A DNA stretch of 64,000 bases from positions 80,748,001 to 80,812,000 of the forward strand of contig CM059583.1 in NCBI GenBank assembly GCA_030407085.1, written 5' to 3'. The notes under the pieces were generated by a model. The model saw only the letters and a program-made list of their open reading frames with translations, ran no database searches and had not been told where the DNA came from. Origin of the DNA: Trichopria drosophilae. Lineage: Eukaryota; Arthropoda; Insecta; Hymenoptera; Diapriidae. This document shows positions 1-15,360 of the stretch, one piece after another (positions within the stretch are counted from its first letter, which is position 1; the number at the start of each line of letters is the position of its first letter). The position numbers and the translations under genes are program-made.

Positions 1-3000
1 CTCATATGACCCTCATGAAGTGAAAAATCACGTAAATTAGCGCTTAACTGCCGTAACTATTCTGAGGGCCCTTTTTTATTGATGATATCGTAGAAAAATG
101 CAAAAGGCGAATTATGATCGTATTTAAAAAAAAATTTAAACCAATGGAACCTTCCCATATGACCTCCATAAGGTGAAAATTGACGTAAATTAGCGCTTAA
201 CTGCCGTAACTTTTCTGAGGCTTTTTTTTATTGATGATATCGTAGAGAGATGCTAAAGGCGAATTATGATCGTATTTTAAAAAATTTAAACCCATGGAAT
301 GTTCCCATATGACCCTCATGAAGTGAAAATCACGTAAATTAGCGCTTAACTGCCGTAACTTTTCTGAGGCTCATTTTTTTATTGATGATATCGTGAGAGA
401 GTTGCAAAAGACGAATTATGATCGTATTTAAAAAAATTTTAAACCCATGGAATGTTCCCATATGACCCTCATGAAGTGAAAAATCACGTAAATTAGCGCT
501 TAACTGCCGTAACTATTCTGAGGCCCTTTTTTTATTGATGATATCGTAGAGAGATGCAAAAGGCGAATTATGATCGTATTTAAAAAAAATGTAAACTCAT
601 GGAACCTTCCCATATGACCCCCATAAGGTGAAAATTGACGTAAATTAGCGCTTAACTGCCGTAACTTTTCTGAGGCTTTTTTTTATTGGTGATATCGTGG
701 GAGAGATGCTAAAGATGAATTAGGATCGTATTTTAAAAAATTAAATACCCATGGAATGTTCCCATATGACCCTCATGAAGTGAAAAATCACGTAAATTAG
801 CGCTTAACTGCCGTAACTATTCTGAGGCCCTTTTTTTATTGATGATATCGTAGAAAAATACAAAAGGCGAATTATGATCGTATTTAAAAAAAAATTTAAA
901 CCAATGGAACCTTCCCATATGACCCCCATAAGGTGAAAATTGACGTAAATTAGCGCTTAACTGCCGTAACTTTTCTGAGGGTCTTTTTTTATTGACGATA
1001 TCGTAAGAGAGATGCAAAAGACGAATTATGATCGTATTTAAAAAAAATTTAAACCCATGGAACCTTCCCATATGACCCCCATAAGGTGAAAATTGACGTA
1101 AATTAGCGCTTAACTGCCGTAACTATTCTGAGGCCCTTTTTTTATTGACGATATCGTAAGAGAGTTGCAAAAGACGAATTATGATCGTATTACAAAAAAA
1201 TTTTAAACCCATGAAATGTTCTCATATGACCCTCATGAAGTAAAAAATCACGTAAATTAGCGCTTAACTGGCGTAACTTTTCTGAGGGTCCTTTTTTATT
1301 GATGATATCGTAGAGAGATACAAAAGGCGAATTATGATCGTATTTAAAAAAAATTTAAACCCATGGAACCTTCCCATATGACCCCCATAAGGTGAAAATT
1401 GACGTAAATTAGCGCTTAACTGCCGTAACTATTCTGAGGCCCTTTTTTTATTGATGATATCGTAGAAAAATACAAAAGGCGAATTATGATCGTATTTAAA
1501 AAAAATTTAAACCCATGGAACCTTCCCATATAACCCCCATAAGGTGAAAATTGACGTAAGTTAGCGCTTAACTGCCGTAACTTTTCTGAGGCTTTTTTTT
1601 ATTGGTGATATCGTGGAGAGTAGCATATGATGAATTATGTTTGTATTTTAAAAAATTTAAAACCCATGGAATTTTCCCATATGACCCTCATGAAGTGAAA
1701 AATCACGTAAATTAGCGCTTAACTGCCGTAACTTTTCTGAGGCTTTTTTTTATTGATGATATCGTAGAGAGTTGCAAAAGACGAATTATGATCGTATTAC
1801 AAAAAAATTTTAAACCCATGGAATGTTCCCATATGACCCTCATGAAGTGAAAAATCACGTAAATTAGCGCTTAACTGCCGTAACTTTTCTGAGGCTCTTT
1901 TTTTATTGATGATATCGTGAGAGAGATGCAAAAGACGAATTATGATCGTATTACAAAAAAATTTTAAACCCATGGAATGTTCTCATATGACCCTCATGAA
2001 GTGAAAAATCACGTAAATTAGCGCTTAACTGTCGAAACTTTTCTGAGGGTCTTTTTTTATTGATGATATCGTAGAAAAATACAAAAGGCGAATTATGATC
2101 GTATTTAAAAAAAATTTAAACCCATGGAACCTTCCCATATGACCCCCATAAGGTGAAAATTGACGTAAATTAGCGCTTAACTGCCGTAACTTTTCTGAGG
2201 GTTTTGTTTATTGGTGTGATGGGGAGGGATATGGTTCAGGGTGGTTAGGGTCGTATTATAAAAAAAAAAAACCCATGGAATGTTCCCATATGACCCTCAT
2301 GAAGTGAAAAATCACGTAAATTAGCGCTTAACTGCCGTAACTATTCTGAGGCCCTTTTTTTATTGACGATATCGTAAGAGAGATACAAAAGACGAATTAT
2401 GATCGTATTTAAAAAAAATTTAAACCCATGGAACCTTCCCATATGACCCCCATAAGGTGAAAATTGACGTAAATTAGAGCTGAACTGCCGTAACTTTTCT
2501 GAGGCCCTTTTTTTATTGATGATATCGTAGAAAAATACAAAAGGCGAATTATGATCGTATTTAAAAAAAATTTAAACCCATGGAACCTTCCCATATGACC
2601 CCCATAAGGTGAAAATTGACGTAAGTTAGCGCTTAACTGCCGTAACGTTTCTGAGGCTTTTTTTTATTGGTGATATCGTGGGAGAGATGCTAAAGATGAA
2701 TTAGGATCGTATTTTAAAAAATTAAAACCCATGGAATGTTCCCATATGACCCTCATGAAGTGAAAAATCACGTAAATTAGCGCTTAACTGTCGAAACTTT
2801 TCTGAGGGTCCTTTTTTATTGATGATATCGTAGAGAGATGCAAAAGCCGAATTATGATCGTATTACAAAAAAATTTTAAACCCGTGGAATGTTCTCATAT
2901 GACCCTCATGAAGTGAAAAATCACGTAAATTAGCGCTTAACTGTCGAAACTTTTCTGAGGGTCCTTTTTTATTGATGATATCGTAGAGAGATGCAAAAGC

Positions 3001-4639
3001 CGAATTATGATCGTATTACAAAAAAATTTTAAATCAGTGGAACGTTCTAATATGACCCTCATGAAGTGAAAAATCACGTAAATTAGCGCTTAACTGCCGT
3101 AACTATTCTGAGGGTCTTTTTTTATTGACGATATCGTAAGAGAGATACAAAAGACGAATTATGATCGTATTTAAAAAAAATTTAAACCCATGGAACCTTC
3201 CCATATGACCCCCATAAGGTGAAAATTGACGTAAATTAGCGCTAAACTGCCGTAACTTTTCTGAGGCTTTTTTTTATTGGTGATATCGTGGGAGAGATGC
3301 TAAGGATGAATTAGGATCGTATTTTAAAAAATTAAAACCCATGGAATGTTCCCATATGACCCTCATGAAGTGAAAAATCACGTAAATTAGCGCTTAACTG
3401 CCGTAACTATTCTGAGGCCCTTTTTTTATTGACGATATCGTAAGAGAGATACAAAAGACGAATTATGATCGTATTTAAAAAAAATTTAAACCCATGGAAC
3501 CTTCCCATATGACCCCCATAAGGTGAAAATTGACGTAAATTAGCGCTTAACTGCCGTAACTATTCTGAGACCCTTTTTTTATTGATGATATCGTAGAAAA
3601 ATACAAAAGGCGAATTATGATCGTATTTAAAAAAAATTTAAACCCATGGAACCTTCCCATATGACCCCCATAAGGTGAAAATTGACGTAAATTAGCGCTT
3701 AACTGCCGTAACTATTCTGAGGCCCTTTTTTTATTGATGATATCGTAGAAAAATACAAAAGGCGAATTATGATCGTATTTAAAAAAAATTTAAACCCATG
3801 GAACCTTCCCATATGACCCCCATAAGGTGAAAATTGACGTAAATTAGCGCTTAACTGCCGTAACTATTCTGAGGCCCTTTTTTTATTGATGATATCGTAG
3901 AAAAATACAAAAGGCGAATTATGATCGTATTTAAAAAAAATTTAAACCCATGGAACCTTCCCATATGACCCCCATAAGGTGAAAATTGACGTAAATTAGC
4001 GCTTAACTGCCGTAACTTTTCTGAGGCTTTTTTTTATCGGTGAAATCGTGAGAGAGATGCTAAGGATGAATTAGGATCGTATTTTAAAAAATTAAAACCC
4101 ATGGAATGTTCCCATATGACCCTCATGAAGTGAAAAATCACGTAAATTAGCGCTTAACTGCCGTAACTATTCTGAGGCCCTTTTTTTATTGACGATATCG
4201 TAAGAGAGATACAAAAGACGAATTATGATCGTATTTAAAAAAAATTTAAACCCATGGAACCTTCACATATGACCTCCATAATGTGAAATTTGACGTAAAT
4301 TAGCGCTTAACTGCCGTAACTATTCTGAGGCCCTTTTTTTATTGATGATATCGTAGAAAAATACAAAAGGCGAATTATGATCGTATTTAAAAAAAATTTA
4401 AACCCATGGAACCTTCCCATATGACCCCCATAAGGTGAAAATTGACGTAAATTAGCGCTTAACTGCCGTAACTTTTCTGAGGCTTTTTTTTATTGATGAT
4501 ATCGTAGAGAGAGATGCTAAGGATGAATTAGGATCGTATTTTAAAAAATTAAAACCCATGGAATGTTCCCATATGACCCCCATGAAGTGAAAAATCACGT
4601 AAATTAGCGCTTAACTGCCGTAACTATTCTGAGGCTCTT

Positions 4640-4945
4640 TTTTTATTGATAATATCCTTAGACAGATGCAAAAGACGAATTATGATAGTATAAAAAAACT
4701 GTTAAACCCATGGAACGTTCCCATATCACCCGCATAAGGTGAAAATTGACGTAAATCAGCGTTGAAGTACCGTAATTTATCTTAGGCTCATTTTTTATTG
4801 ATGATATCGTTGGATAGATACAAGAGACGAATTATGATCGTATTTAAAAAAATTTGAAAGCCATGGAACGTTCCCACATAACCCCCATAAGGTAAAAAAT
4901 CACGTAAATCAGCTCTTAACTGCCATAACTTTTCTGAGGCACTTT
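4640..4945. repeat. Divergent satellite monomers inside the array
   Basis: Two consecutive monomers differ strongly from their neighbours (for example CACCCGCATAAGG, AAATCAGCGTTGAAG, ATCTTAGGCTC). They share features with the decayed array edge at 15.37-15.59 kb, such as AAATCAGCG and a TTAGGCTC-like word. The flanking monomers are ordinary, so this is a local island of old or unhomogenised copies. Confidence 0.8.
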
Positions 4946-7900
4946 TTTTATTGATGATATCGTAGAAAAATACAAAAGGCGAATTATGATCGTATTTAAA
5001 AAAAATTTAAACCCATGGAACCTTCCCATATGACCCCCATAAGGTGAAAATTGACGTAAATTAGCGCTAAACTGCCGTAACTTTTCTGAGGCTTTTTTTT
5101 ATTGATGATATCGTGAGAGAGATGCTAAAGATGAATTATGATCGTATTTTAAAAAATTAAAACCCATGGAATGTTCCCATATGACCCTCATGAAGTGAAA
5201 AATCACGTAAATTAGCGCTTAACTGCCGTAACTTTTCTGAGGCTTTTTTTTATTGATGATATCGTGGGAGAGTTGCAAAAGACGAATTATGATCGTATTA
5301 CAAAAAAATTTTAAACCCATGGAATGTTCTCATATGACCCTCATGAAGTGAAAAATCACGTAAATTAGCGCTTAACTGCCGTAACTTTTCTGAGGGTCTT
5401 TTTTTATTGACGATATCGTAAGAGAGATGCAAAAGACGAATTATGATCGTATTTAAAAAAAAATTTAAACCCATGGAACCTTCCCATATGACCCCCATAA
5501 GGTGAAAATTGACGTAAATTAGCGCTTAACTGCCGTAACTATTCTGAGGCCCTTTTTTTATTGATGATATCGTAGAAAAATACAAAAGGCGAATTATGAT
5601 CGTATTACAAAAAAATTTTAAACCCATGGAACCTTCCCATATAACCCCCATAAGGTGAAAATTGACGTAAGTTAGCGCTTAACTGCCGTAACTTTTCTGA
5701 GGCCCTTTTTTTAATGATGATATCGTAGAAAAATACAAAAGGCGAATTATGATCGTATTTAAAAAAAATTTAAACCCATGGAACCTTCTCATATGACCCC
5801 CATAAGGTGAAAATTGACGTAAATTAGCGCTTAACAGCCGTAACTATTCTGAGGCCCTTTTTTTATTGATGATATCGTCGAAAAATACAAAAGGCGAATT
5901 ATGATCGTATTTAAAAAAATGTTAAATCCATGGAATGTTCCCATATGACCCCATAATGTGAAAAATCACGTAAATTAGCGCTTAACTGCCGTAACTTTTC
6001 TGAGGGTCTTTTTTTATTGACGATATCGTAAGAGAGATGCAAAAGACGAATTATGATCGTATTTAAAAAAAATTTAAACCCATGGAACCTTCCCATATGA
6101 CCCCCATAAGGTGAAAATTGACGTAAATTAGCGCTTAACTGCCGTAACTTTTCTGAGGCTTTTTTTTATTGGTGATATCGTGGGAGAGATGCTAAAGATG
6201 AATTAGGATCGTATATTAAAAAATTAAAACCCATGGAATGTTCCCATATGACCCTCATGAAGTGAAAAATCACGTAAATTAGCGCTTAACTGCCGTAACT
6301 ATTCTGAGGCCCTTTTTTTATTGATGATATCGTAGAAAAATACAAAAGGCGAATTATGATCGTATTTAAAAAAAATTTAAACCCATGGAACCTTCCCATA
6401 TAACCCCCATAAGGTGAAAATTGACGTAAGTTAGCGCTTAACTGCCATAACTTTTCTGAGGCTTTTTTTATTGATGATATCGTGGAAAAGTTGCTGAAGA
6501 GGAATTAGGATCGTATTTTAAAAAATTAAAACCCATGGAATGTTCCCATATGACCCTCATGAAGTGAAAAATCACGTAAATTAGCGCTTAACTGCCGTAA
6601 CTATTCTGAGGCCCTTTTTTTATTGATGATATCGTAGAAAAATACAAAAGGCGAATTATGATCGTATTTAAAAAAAATTTAAACCCATGGAACCTTCCCA
6701 TATGACCCCCATAAGGTGAAAATTGACGTAAATTAGCGCTTAACTGCCGTAACTATTCTGAGACCCTTTTTTTATTGATGATATCGTAGAAAAATACAAA
6801 AGGCGAATTATGATCGTATTTAAAAAAAATTTAAACCCATGGAACCTCCCCATATGACCCCCATAAGGTGAAAATTGACGTAAATTAACGCTTAACTGCC
6901 GTAACTATTCTGAGGCCCTTTTTTTATTGATGATATCGTAGAAAAATACAAAAGGCGAATTATGATCGTATTTAAAAAAAATTTAAACCCATGGAACCTT
7001 CCCATATGACCCCCATAAGGTGAAAATTGACGTAAATTAGCGCTAAACTGCCGTAACTTTTCTGAGGCTTTTTTTTATTGATGATATCGTGGGAGAGATG
7101 CAAAAGCCGAATTATGATCGTATTTAAAAAAAATTTAAACTCATGGAACCTTCCCATATGACCCCCATAAGGTGAAAATTGACGTAAATTAGCGCTTAAC
7201 TGTCGAAACTTTTCTGAGGGTCCTTTTTTATTGATGATATCGTAGAGAGATGCAAAAGCCGAATTATGATCGTATTTAAAAAAAATTTAAACTCATGGAA
7301 CCTTCCCATATGACCCCCATAAGGTGAAAATTGACGTAAATTAGCGCTTAACTGCCGTAACTATTCTGAGGCCCTTTTTTTATTGATGATATCGTAGAAA
7401 AATACAAAAGGCGAATTATGATCGTATTTAAAAAAAAATTTAAACCAATGGAACCTTCCCATATGACCTCCATAAGGTGAAAATTGACGTAAATTAGCGC
7501 TTAACTGCCGTAACTTTTCTGAGGCTTTTTTTTTATTGGTCAAATCGTGAGAGAGATGCTAAGGATGAATTAGGATCGTATTTTAAAAAATTAAAACCCA
7601 TGGAATGTTCCCATATGACCCTCATGAAGTGAAAAATCACGTAAATTAGCGCTTAACTGCCGTAACTATTCTGAGGCCCTTTTTTTATTGACGATATCGT
7701 AAGAGAGATACAAAAGACGAATTATGATCGTATTTAAAAAAAATTTAAACCCATGGAACCTTCCCATATGACCCCCATAAGGTGAAAATTGACGTAAATT
7801 AGCGCTAAACTGCCGTAACTTTTCTGAGGCTTTTTTTTATTGATGATATCGTGAGAGAGTTGCAAAAGACGAATTATGATCGTATTACAAAAAAATTTTA

Positions 7901-10900
7901 AACCCATGGAATGTTCTCATATGACCCTCATGAAGTGAAAAATCACGTAAATTAGCGCTTAACTGTCGAAACTTTTCTGAGGGTCCTTTTTTATTGATGA
8001 TATCGTAGAGAGATGCAAAAGCCGAATTATGATCGTATTTAAAAAAAATTTAAACTCATGGAACCTTCCCATATGACCCCCATAAGGTGAAAATTGACGT
8101 AAATTAGCGCTTAACTGCCGTAACTATTCTGAGGCCCTTTTTTTATTGATGATATCGTAGAAAAATACAAAAGGCGAATTATGATCGTATTTAAAAAAAA
8201 TTTAAACCCATGGAACCTTCCCATATGACCCCCATAAGGTGAAAATTGACGTAAATTAGCGCTTAACTGCCGTAACTATTCTGAGGCCCTTTTTTTATTG
8301 ATGATATCGTAGAAAAATACAAAAGGCGAATTATGATCGTATTTAAAAAAAAATTTAAACCCATGGAACCTTCCCATATGACCCCCATAAGGTGAAAATT
8401 GACGTAAGTTAGCGCTTAACTGCCGTAACTTTTCTGAGGCTTTTTTTTATTGGTGATATCGTGGGAGAGATGCTAAAGATGAATTAGGATCGTATATTAA
8501 AAAATTAAAACCCATGGAATGTTCCCATATGACCCTCATGAAGTGAAAAATCACGTAAATTAGCGCTTAACTGACGTAACTATTCTGAGGCCCTTTTTTT
8601 ATTGATGATATCGTAGAAAAATACAAAAGGCGAATTATGATCGTATTTAAAAAAATGTTAAATCCATGGAATGTTCCCATATGACCCCATAATGTGAAAA
8701 ATCACGTACATTAGCGCTTAACTGCCGTAACTTTTCTGAGGCCCTTTTTTTAATGATGATATCGTAGAAAAATACAAAAGGCGAATTATGATCGTATTTA
8801 AAAAAAATTTAAACCCATGGAACCTTCCCATATGACCCCCATAAGGTGAAAATTGACGTAAATTAGCGCTTAACTGCCGTAACTATTCTGAGACCCTTTT
8901 TTTATTGATGATATCGTAGAAAAATACAAAAGGCGAATTATGATCGTATTTAAAAAAAATTTAAACCCATGGAACCTCCCCATATGACCCCCATAAGGTG
9001 AAAATTGACGTAAATTAGCGCTTAACTGTCGAAACTTTTCTGAGGCCCTTTTTTTATTGATGATATCGTAGAGAGATGCAAAAGACGAATTATGATCGTA
9101 TTTAAAAAAAATGTAAACTCATGGAACCTTCCCATATGACCCCCATAAGGTGAAAATTGACGTAAATTAGCGCTTAACTGCCGTAACTATTCTGAGACCC
9201 TTTTTTTATTGATGATATCGTAGAAAAATACAAAAGGCGAATTATGATCGTATTTAAAAAAAATTTAAACCCATGGAACCTCCCCATATGACCCCCATAA
9301 GGTGAAAATTGACGTAAGTTAGCGCTTAACTGCCGTAACGTTTCTGAGGCTTTTTTTTATTGGTGATATCGTGGGAGAGATGCTAAAGATGAATTAGGAT
9401 CGTATTTTAAAAAATTAAAACCCATGGAATGTTCCCATATGACCCTCATGAAGTGAAAAATCACGTAAATTAGCGCTTAACTGCCGTAACTATTCTGAGG
9501 CCCTTTTTTTATTGACGATATCGTAAGAGAGATACAAAAGACGAATTATGATCGTATTTAAAAAAAATTTAAACCCATGGAACCTTCCCATATGACCCCC
9601 ATAAGGTGAAAATTGACGTAAATTAGCGCTTAACTGCCGTAACTATTCTGAGGCCCTTTTTTTATTGATGATATCGTAGAAAAATACAAAAGGCGAATTA
9701 TGATCGTATTTAAAAAAAATTTAAACCCATGGAACCTTCCCATATGACCCCCATAAGGTGAAAATTGACGTAAATTAGCGCTTAACTGCCGTAACTATTC
9801 TGAGGCCCTTTTTTTATTGATGATATCGTAGAAAAATACAAAAGGCGAATTATGATCGTATTTAAAAAAAATTTAAACCCATGGAACCTTCCCATATGAC
9901 CCCCATAAGGTGAAAATTGACGTAAATTAACGCTTAACTGCCGTAACTATTCTGAGGCCCTTTTTTTATTGATGATATCGTAGAAAAATACAAAAGGCGA
10001 ATTATGATCGTATTTAAAAAAAATTTAAACCCATGGAACCTTCCCATATGACCCCCATAAGGTGAAAATTGACGTAAATTAGCGCTAAACTGCCGTAACT
10101 TTTCTGAGGCTTTTTTTTATTGATGATATCGTGAGAGAGTTGCAAAAGACGAATTATGATCGTATTACAAAAAAATTTTAAACCCATGGAATGTTCTCAT
10201 ATGACCCTCATGAAGTGAAAAATCACGTAAATTAGCGCTTAACTGTCGAAACTTTTCTGAGGGTCCTTTTTTATTGATGATATCGTAGAGAGATGCAAAA
10301 GCCGAATTATGATCGTATTTAAAAAAAATTTAAACTCATGGAACCTTCCCATATGACCCCCATAAGGTGAAAATTGACGTAAATTAGCGCTTAACTGCCG
10401 TAACTATTCTGAGGCCCTTTTTTTATTGATGATATGGTAGAAAAATACAAAAGGCGAATTATGATCGTATTTAAAAAAAAATTTAAACCCATGGAACCTT
10501 CCCATATGACCCCCATAAGGTGAAAATTGACGTAAGTTAGCGCTTAACTGCCGTAACTTTTCTGAGGCTTTTTTTTATTGGTGATATCGTGGGAGACATG
10601 CTAAAGATGAATTAGGATCGTATTTTAAAAAATTAAAACCCATGGAATGTTCCCATATGACCCTCATGAAGTGAAAAATCACGTAAATTAGCGCTTAACT
10701 GCCGTAACTATTCTGAGGCCCTTTTTTTATTGACGATATCGTAGAAAAATACAAAAGGCGAATTATGATCGTATTTAAAAAAAATTTAAACCCATGGAAC
10801 CTTCCCATATGACCCCCATAAGGTGAAAATTGACGTAAGTTAGCGCTTAACTGCCGTAACTTTTCTGAGGCTTCTTTTTATTGGTGATATCGTGGGAGAG

Positions 10901-13900
10901 ATGCTAAAGATGAATTAGGATCGTATTTTAAAAAATTAAAACCCATGGAATGTTCCCATATGACCCTCATGAAGTGAAAAATCACGTAAATTAGCGCTTA
11001 ACTGCCGTAACTATTCTGAGGCCCTTTTTTTATTGATGATATCGTAGAAAAATACAAAAGGCGAATTATGATCGTATTTAAAAAAAAATTTAAACCCATG
11101 GAACCTTCCCATGACCCCCATAAGGTGAAAATTGACGTAAGTTAGCGCTTAACTGCCGTAACTATTCTGAGGCCCTTTTTTTATTGATGATATCGTAGAA
11201 AAATACAAAAGGCGAATTATGATCGTATTTAAAAAAATGTTAAATCCATGGAATGTTCCCATATGACCCCATAATGTGAAAAATCACGTACATTAGCGCT
11301 TAACTGCCGTAACTTTTCTGAGGCCCTTTTTTTAATGATGATATCGTAGAAAAATACAAAAGGCGAATTATGATCGTATTTAAAAAAAATTTAAACCCAT
11401 GGAACCTTCCCATATGACCCCCATAAGGTGAAAATTGACGTAAATTAGCGCTTAACTGCCGTAACTATTCTGAGACCCTTTTTTTATTGATGATATCGTA
11501 GAAAAATACAAAAGGCGAATTATGATCGTATTTAAAAAAAATTTAAACCCATGGAACCTCCCCATATGACCCCCATAAGGTGAAAATTGACGTAAATTAA
11601 CGCTTAACTGCCGTAACTATTCTGAGGCCCTTTTTTTATTGATGATATCGTAGAAAAATACAAAAGGCGAATTATGATCGTATTTAAAAAAAATTTAAAC
11701 CCATGGAACCTTCCCATATGACCCCCATAAGGTGAAAATTGACGTAAATTAGCGCTAAACTGCCGTAACTTTTCTGAGGCTTTTTTTTATTGATGATATC
11801 GTGGGAGAGTTGCAAAAGACGAATTATGATCGTATTACAAAAAAATTTTAAACCCATGGAATGTTCTCATATGACCCTCATGAAGTGAAAAATCACGTAA
11901 ATTAGCGCTTAACTGTCGAAACTTTTCTGAGGGTCCTTTTTTATTGATGATATCGTAGACAGATGCAAAAGCCGAATTATGATCGTATTTAAAAAAAATT
12001 TAAACTCATGGAACCTTCCCATATGACCCCCATAAGGTGAAAATTGACGTAAATTAGCGCTTAACTGCCGTAACTATTCTGAGGCCCTTTTTTTATTGAT
12101 GATATCGTAGAAAAATACAAAAGGCGAATTATGATCGTATTTAAAAAAAAATTTAAACCAATGGAACCTTCCCATATGACCTCCATAAGGTGAAAATTGA
12201 CGTAAATTAGCGCTTAACTGCCGTAACTTTTCTGAGGCTTTTTTTTTATTGGTGAAATCGTGAGAGAGATGCTAAGGATGAATTAGGATCGTATTTTAAA
12301 AAATTAAAACCCATGGAATGTTCCCATATGACCCTCATGAAGTGAAAAATCACGTAAATTAGCGCTTAACTGCCGTAACTATTCTGAGGCCCTTTTTTTA
12401 TTGACGATATCGTAAGAGAGATACAAAAGACGAATTATGATCGTATTTAAAAAAAATTTAAACCCATGGAACCTTCCCATATGACCCCCATAAGGTGAAA
12501 ATTGACGTAAATTAGCGCTAAACTGCCGTAACTTTTGTGAGGCTTTTTTTTATTGATGATATCGTGAGAGAGTTGCAAAAGACGAATTATGATCGTATTA
12601 CAAAAAAATTTTAAACCCATGGAATGTTCTCATATGACCCTCATGAAGTGAAAAATCACGTAAATTAGCGCTTAACTGTCGAAACTTTTCTGAGGGTCCT
12701 TTTTTATTGATGATATCGTAGAGAGATGCAAAAGCCGAATTATGATCGTATTTAAAAAAAATTTAAACTCATGGAACCTTCCCATATGACCCCCATAAGG
12801 TGAAAATTGACGTAAATTAGCGCTTAACTGCCGTAACTATTCTGAGGCCCTTTTTTTATTGATGATATCGTAGAAAAATACAAAAGGCGAATTATGATCG
12901 TATTTAAAAAAAATTTAAACCCATGGAACCTTCCCATATGACCCCCATAAGGTGAAAATTGACGTAAATTAGCGCTTAACTGCCGTAACTATTCTGAGGC
13001 CCTTTTTTTATTGATGATATCGTAGAAAAATACAAAAGGCGAATTATGATCGTATTTAAAAAAAAATTTAAACCAATGGAACCTTCCCATATGACCTCCA
13101 TAAGGTGAAAATTGACGTAAATTAACGCTTAACTGCCGTAACTATTCTGAGGCCCTTTTTTTATTGATGATATCGTAGAAAAATACAAAAGGCGAATTAT
13201 GATCGTATTTAAAAAAAATTTAAACCCATGGAACCTTCCCATATGACCCCCATAAGGTGAAAATTGACGTAAATTAGCGCTTAACAGCCGTAACTATTCT
13301 GAGGCCCTTTTTTTATTGATGATATCGTAGAAAAATACAAATGGCGAATTATGATCGTATTTAAAAAAATGTTAAATCCATGGAATGTTCCCATATGACC
13401 CCATAATGTGAAAAATCACGTAAATTAGCACTTAACTGCCGTAACTTTTCTGAGGGTCTTTTTTTATTGACGATATCGTAAGAGAGATGCAAAAGACGAA
13501 TTATGATCGTATTTAAAAAAAATTTAAACCCATGGAACCTTCCCATATGACCCCCATAAGGTGAAAATTGACGTAAATTAGCGCTAAACTGCCGTAACTT
13601 TTCTGAGGCTTTTTTTTATCGGTGAAATCGTGAGAGAGATGCTAAGGATGAATTAGGATCGTATTTTAAAAAATTAAAACCCATGGAATGTTCCCATATG
13701 ACCCTCATGAAGTGAAAAATCACGTAAATTAGCGCTTAACTGCCGTAACTATTCTGAGGCCCTTTTTTTATTGACGATATCGTAGAAAAATACAAAAGGC
13801 GAATTATGATCGTATTTAAAAAAAATTTAAACCCATGGAACCTTCCCATATGACCCCCATAAGGTGAAAATTGACGTAAATTAGCGCTTAACTGCCGTAA

Positions 13901-15360
13901 CTATTCTGAGGCCCTTTTTTTATTGATGATATCGTAGAAAAATACAAAAGGCGAATTATGATCGTATTTAAAAAAAAATTTAAACCCATGGAACCTTCCC
14001 ATATGACCCCCATAAGGTGAAAATTGACGTAAGTTAGCGCTTAACTGCCGTAACTTTTCTGAGGCTTTTTTTTATTGGTGATATCGTGGGAGAGATGCTA
14101 AAGATGAATTAGGATCGTATTTTAAAAAATTAAAACCCATGGAATGTTCCCATATGACCCTCATGAAGTGAAAAATCACGTAAATTAGCGCTTAACTGCC
14201 GTAACTATTCTGAGGCCCTTTTTTTATTGACGATATCGTAAGAGAGATACAAAAGACGAATTATGATCGTATTTAAAAAAAATTTAAACCCATGGAACCT
14301 TCCCATATGACCCCCATAAGGTGAAAATTGACGTAAATTAGCGCTTAACTGCCGTAACTATTCTGAGACCCTTTTTTTATTGATGATATCGTAGAAAAAT
14401 ACAAAAGGCGAATTATGATCGTATTTAAAAAAAATTTAAACCCATGGAACCTCCCCATATGACCCCCATAAGGTGAAAATTGACGTAAATTAGAGCTGAA
14501 CTGCCGTAACTTTTCTGAGGCCCTTTTTTTATTGATGATATCGTAGAAAAATACAAAAGGCGAATTATGATCGTATTTAAAAAAAATTTAAACCCATGGA
14601 ACCTTCCCATATGACCCCCATAAGGTGAAAATTGACGTAAATTAACGCTTAACTGCCGTAACTATTCTGAGGCCCTTTTTTTATTGACGATATCGTAAGA
14701 GAGATACAAAAGACGAATTATGATCGTATTTAAAAAAAATTTAAACCCATGGAACCTTCCCATATGACCCCCATAAGGTGAAAATTGACGTAAATTAGCG
14801 CTAAACTGCCGTAACTTTTGTGAGGCTTTTTTTTATTGATGATATCGTGAGAGAGTTGCAAAAGACGAATTATGATCGTATTACAAAAAAATTTTAAACC
14901 CATGGAATGTTCTCATATGACCCTCATGAAGTGAAAAATCACGTAAATTAGCGCTTAACTGTCGAAACTTTTCTGAGGGTCCTTTTTTATTGATGATATC
15001 GTAGAGAGATGCAAAAGCCGAATTATGATCGTATTTAAAAAAAATTTAAACTCATGGAACCTTCCCATATGACCCCCATAAGGTGAAAATTGACGTAAAT
15101 TAGCGCTTAACTGCCGTAACTATTCTGAGGCCCTTTTTTTATTGATGATATCGTAGAAAAATACAAAAGGCGAATTATGATCGTATTTAAAAAAATGTTA
15201 AATCCATGGAATGTTCCCATATGACCCCATAATGTGAAAAATCACGTACATTAGCGCTTAACTGCCGTAACTTTTCTGAGGCCCTTTTTTTAATGATGAT
15301 ATCGTAGAAAAATACAAAAGGCGATTTATGATCGTATTTAAAAAAAATTTAAACCCATGG

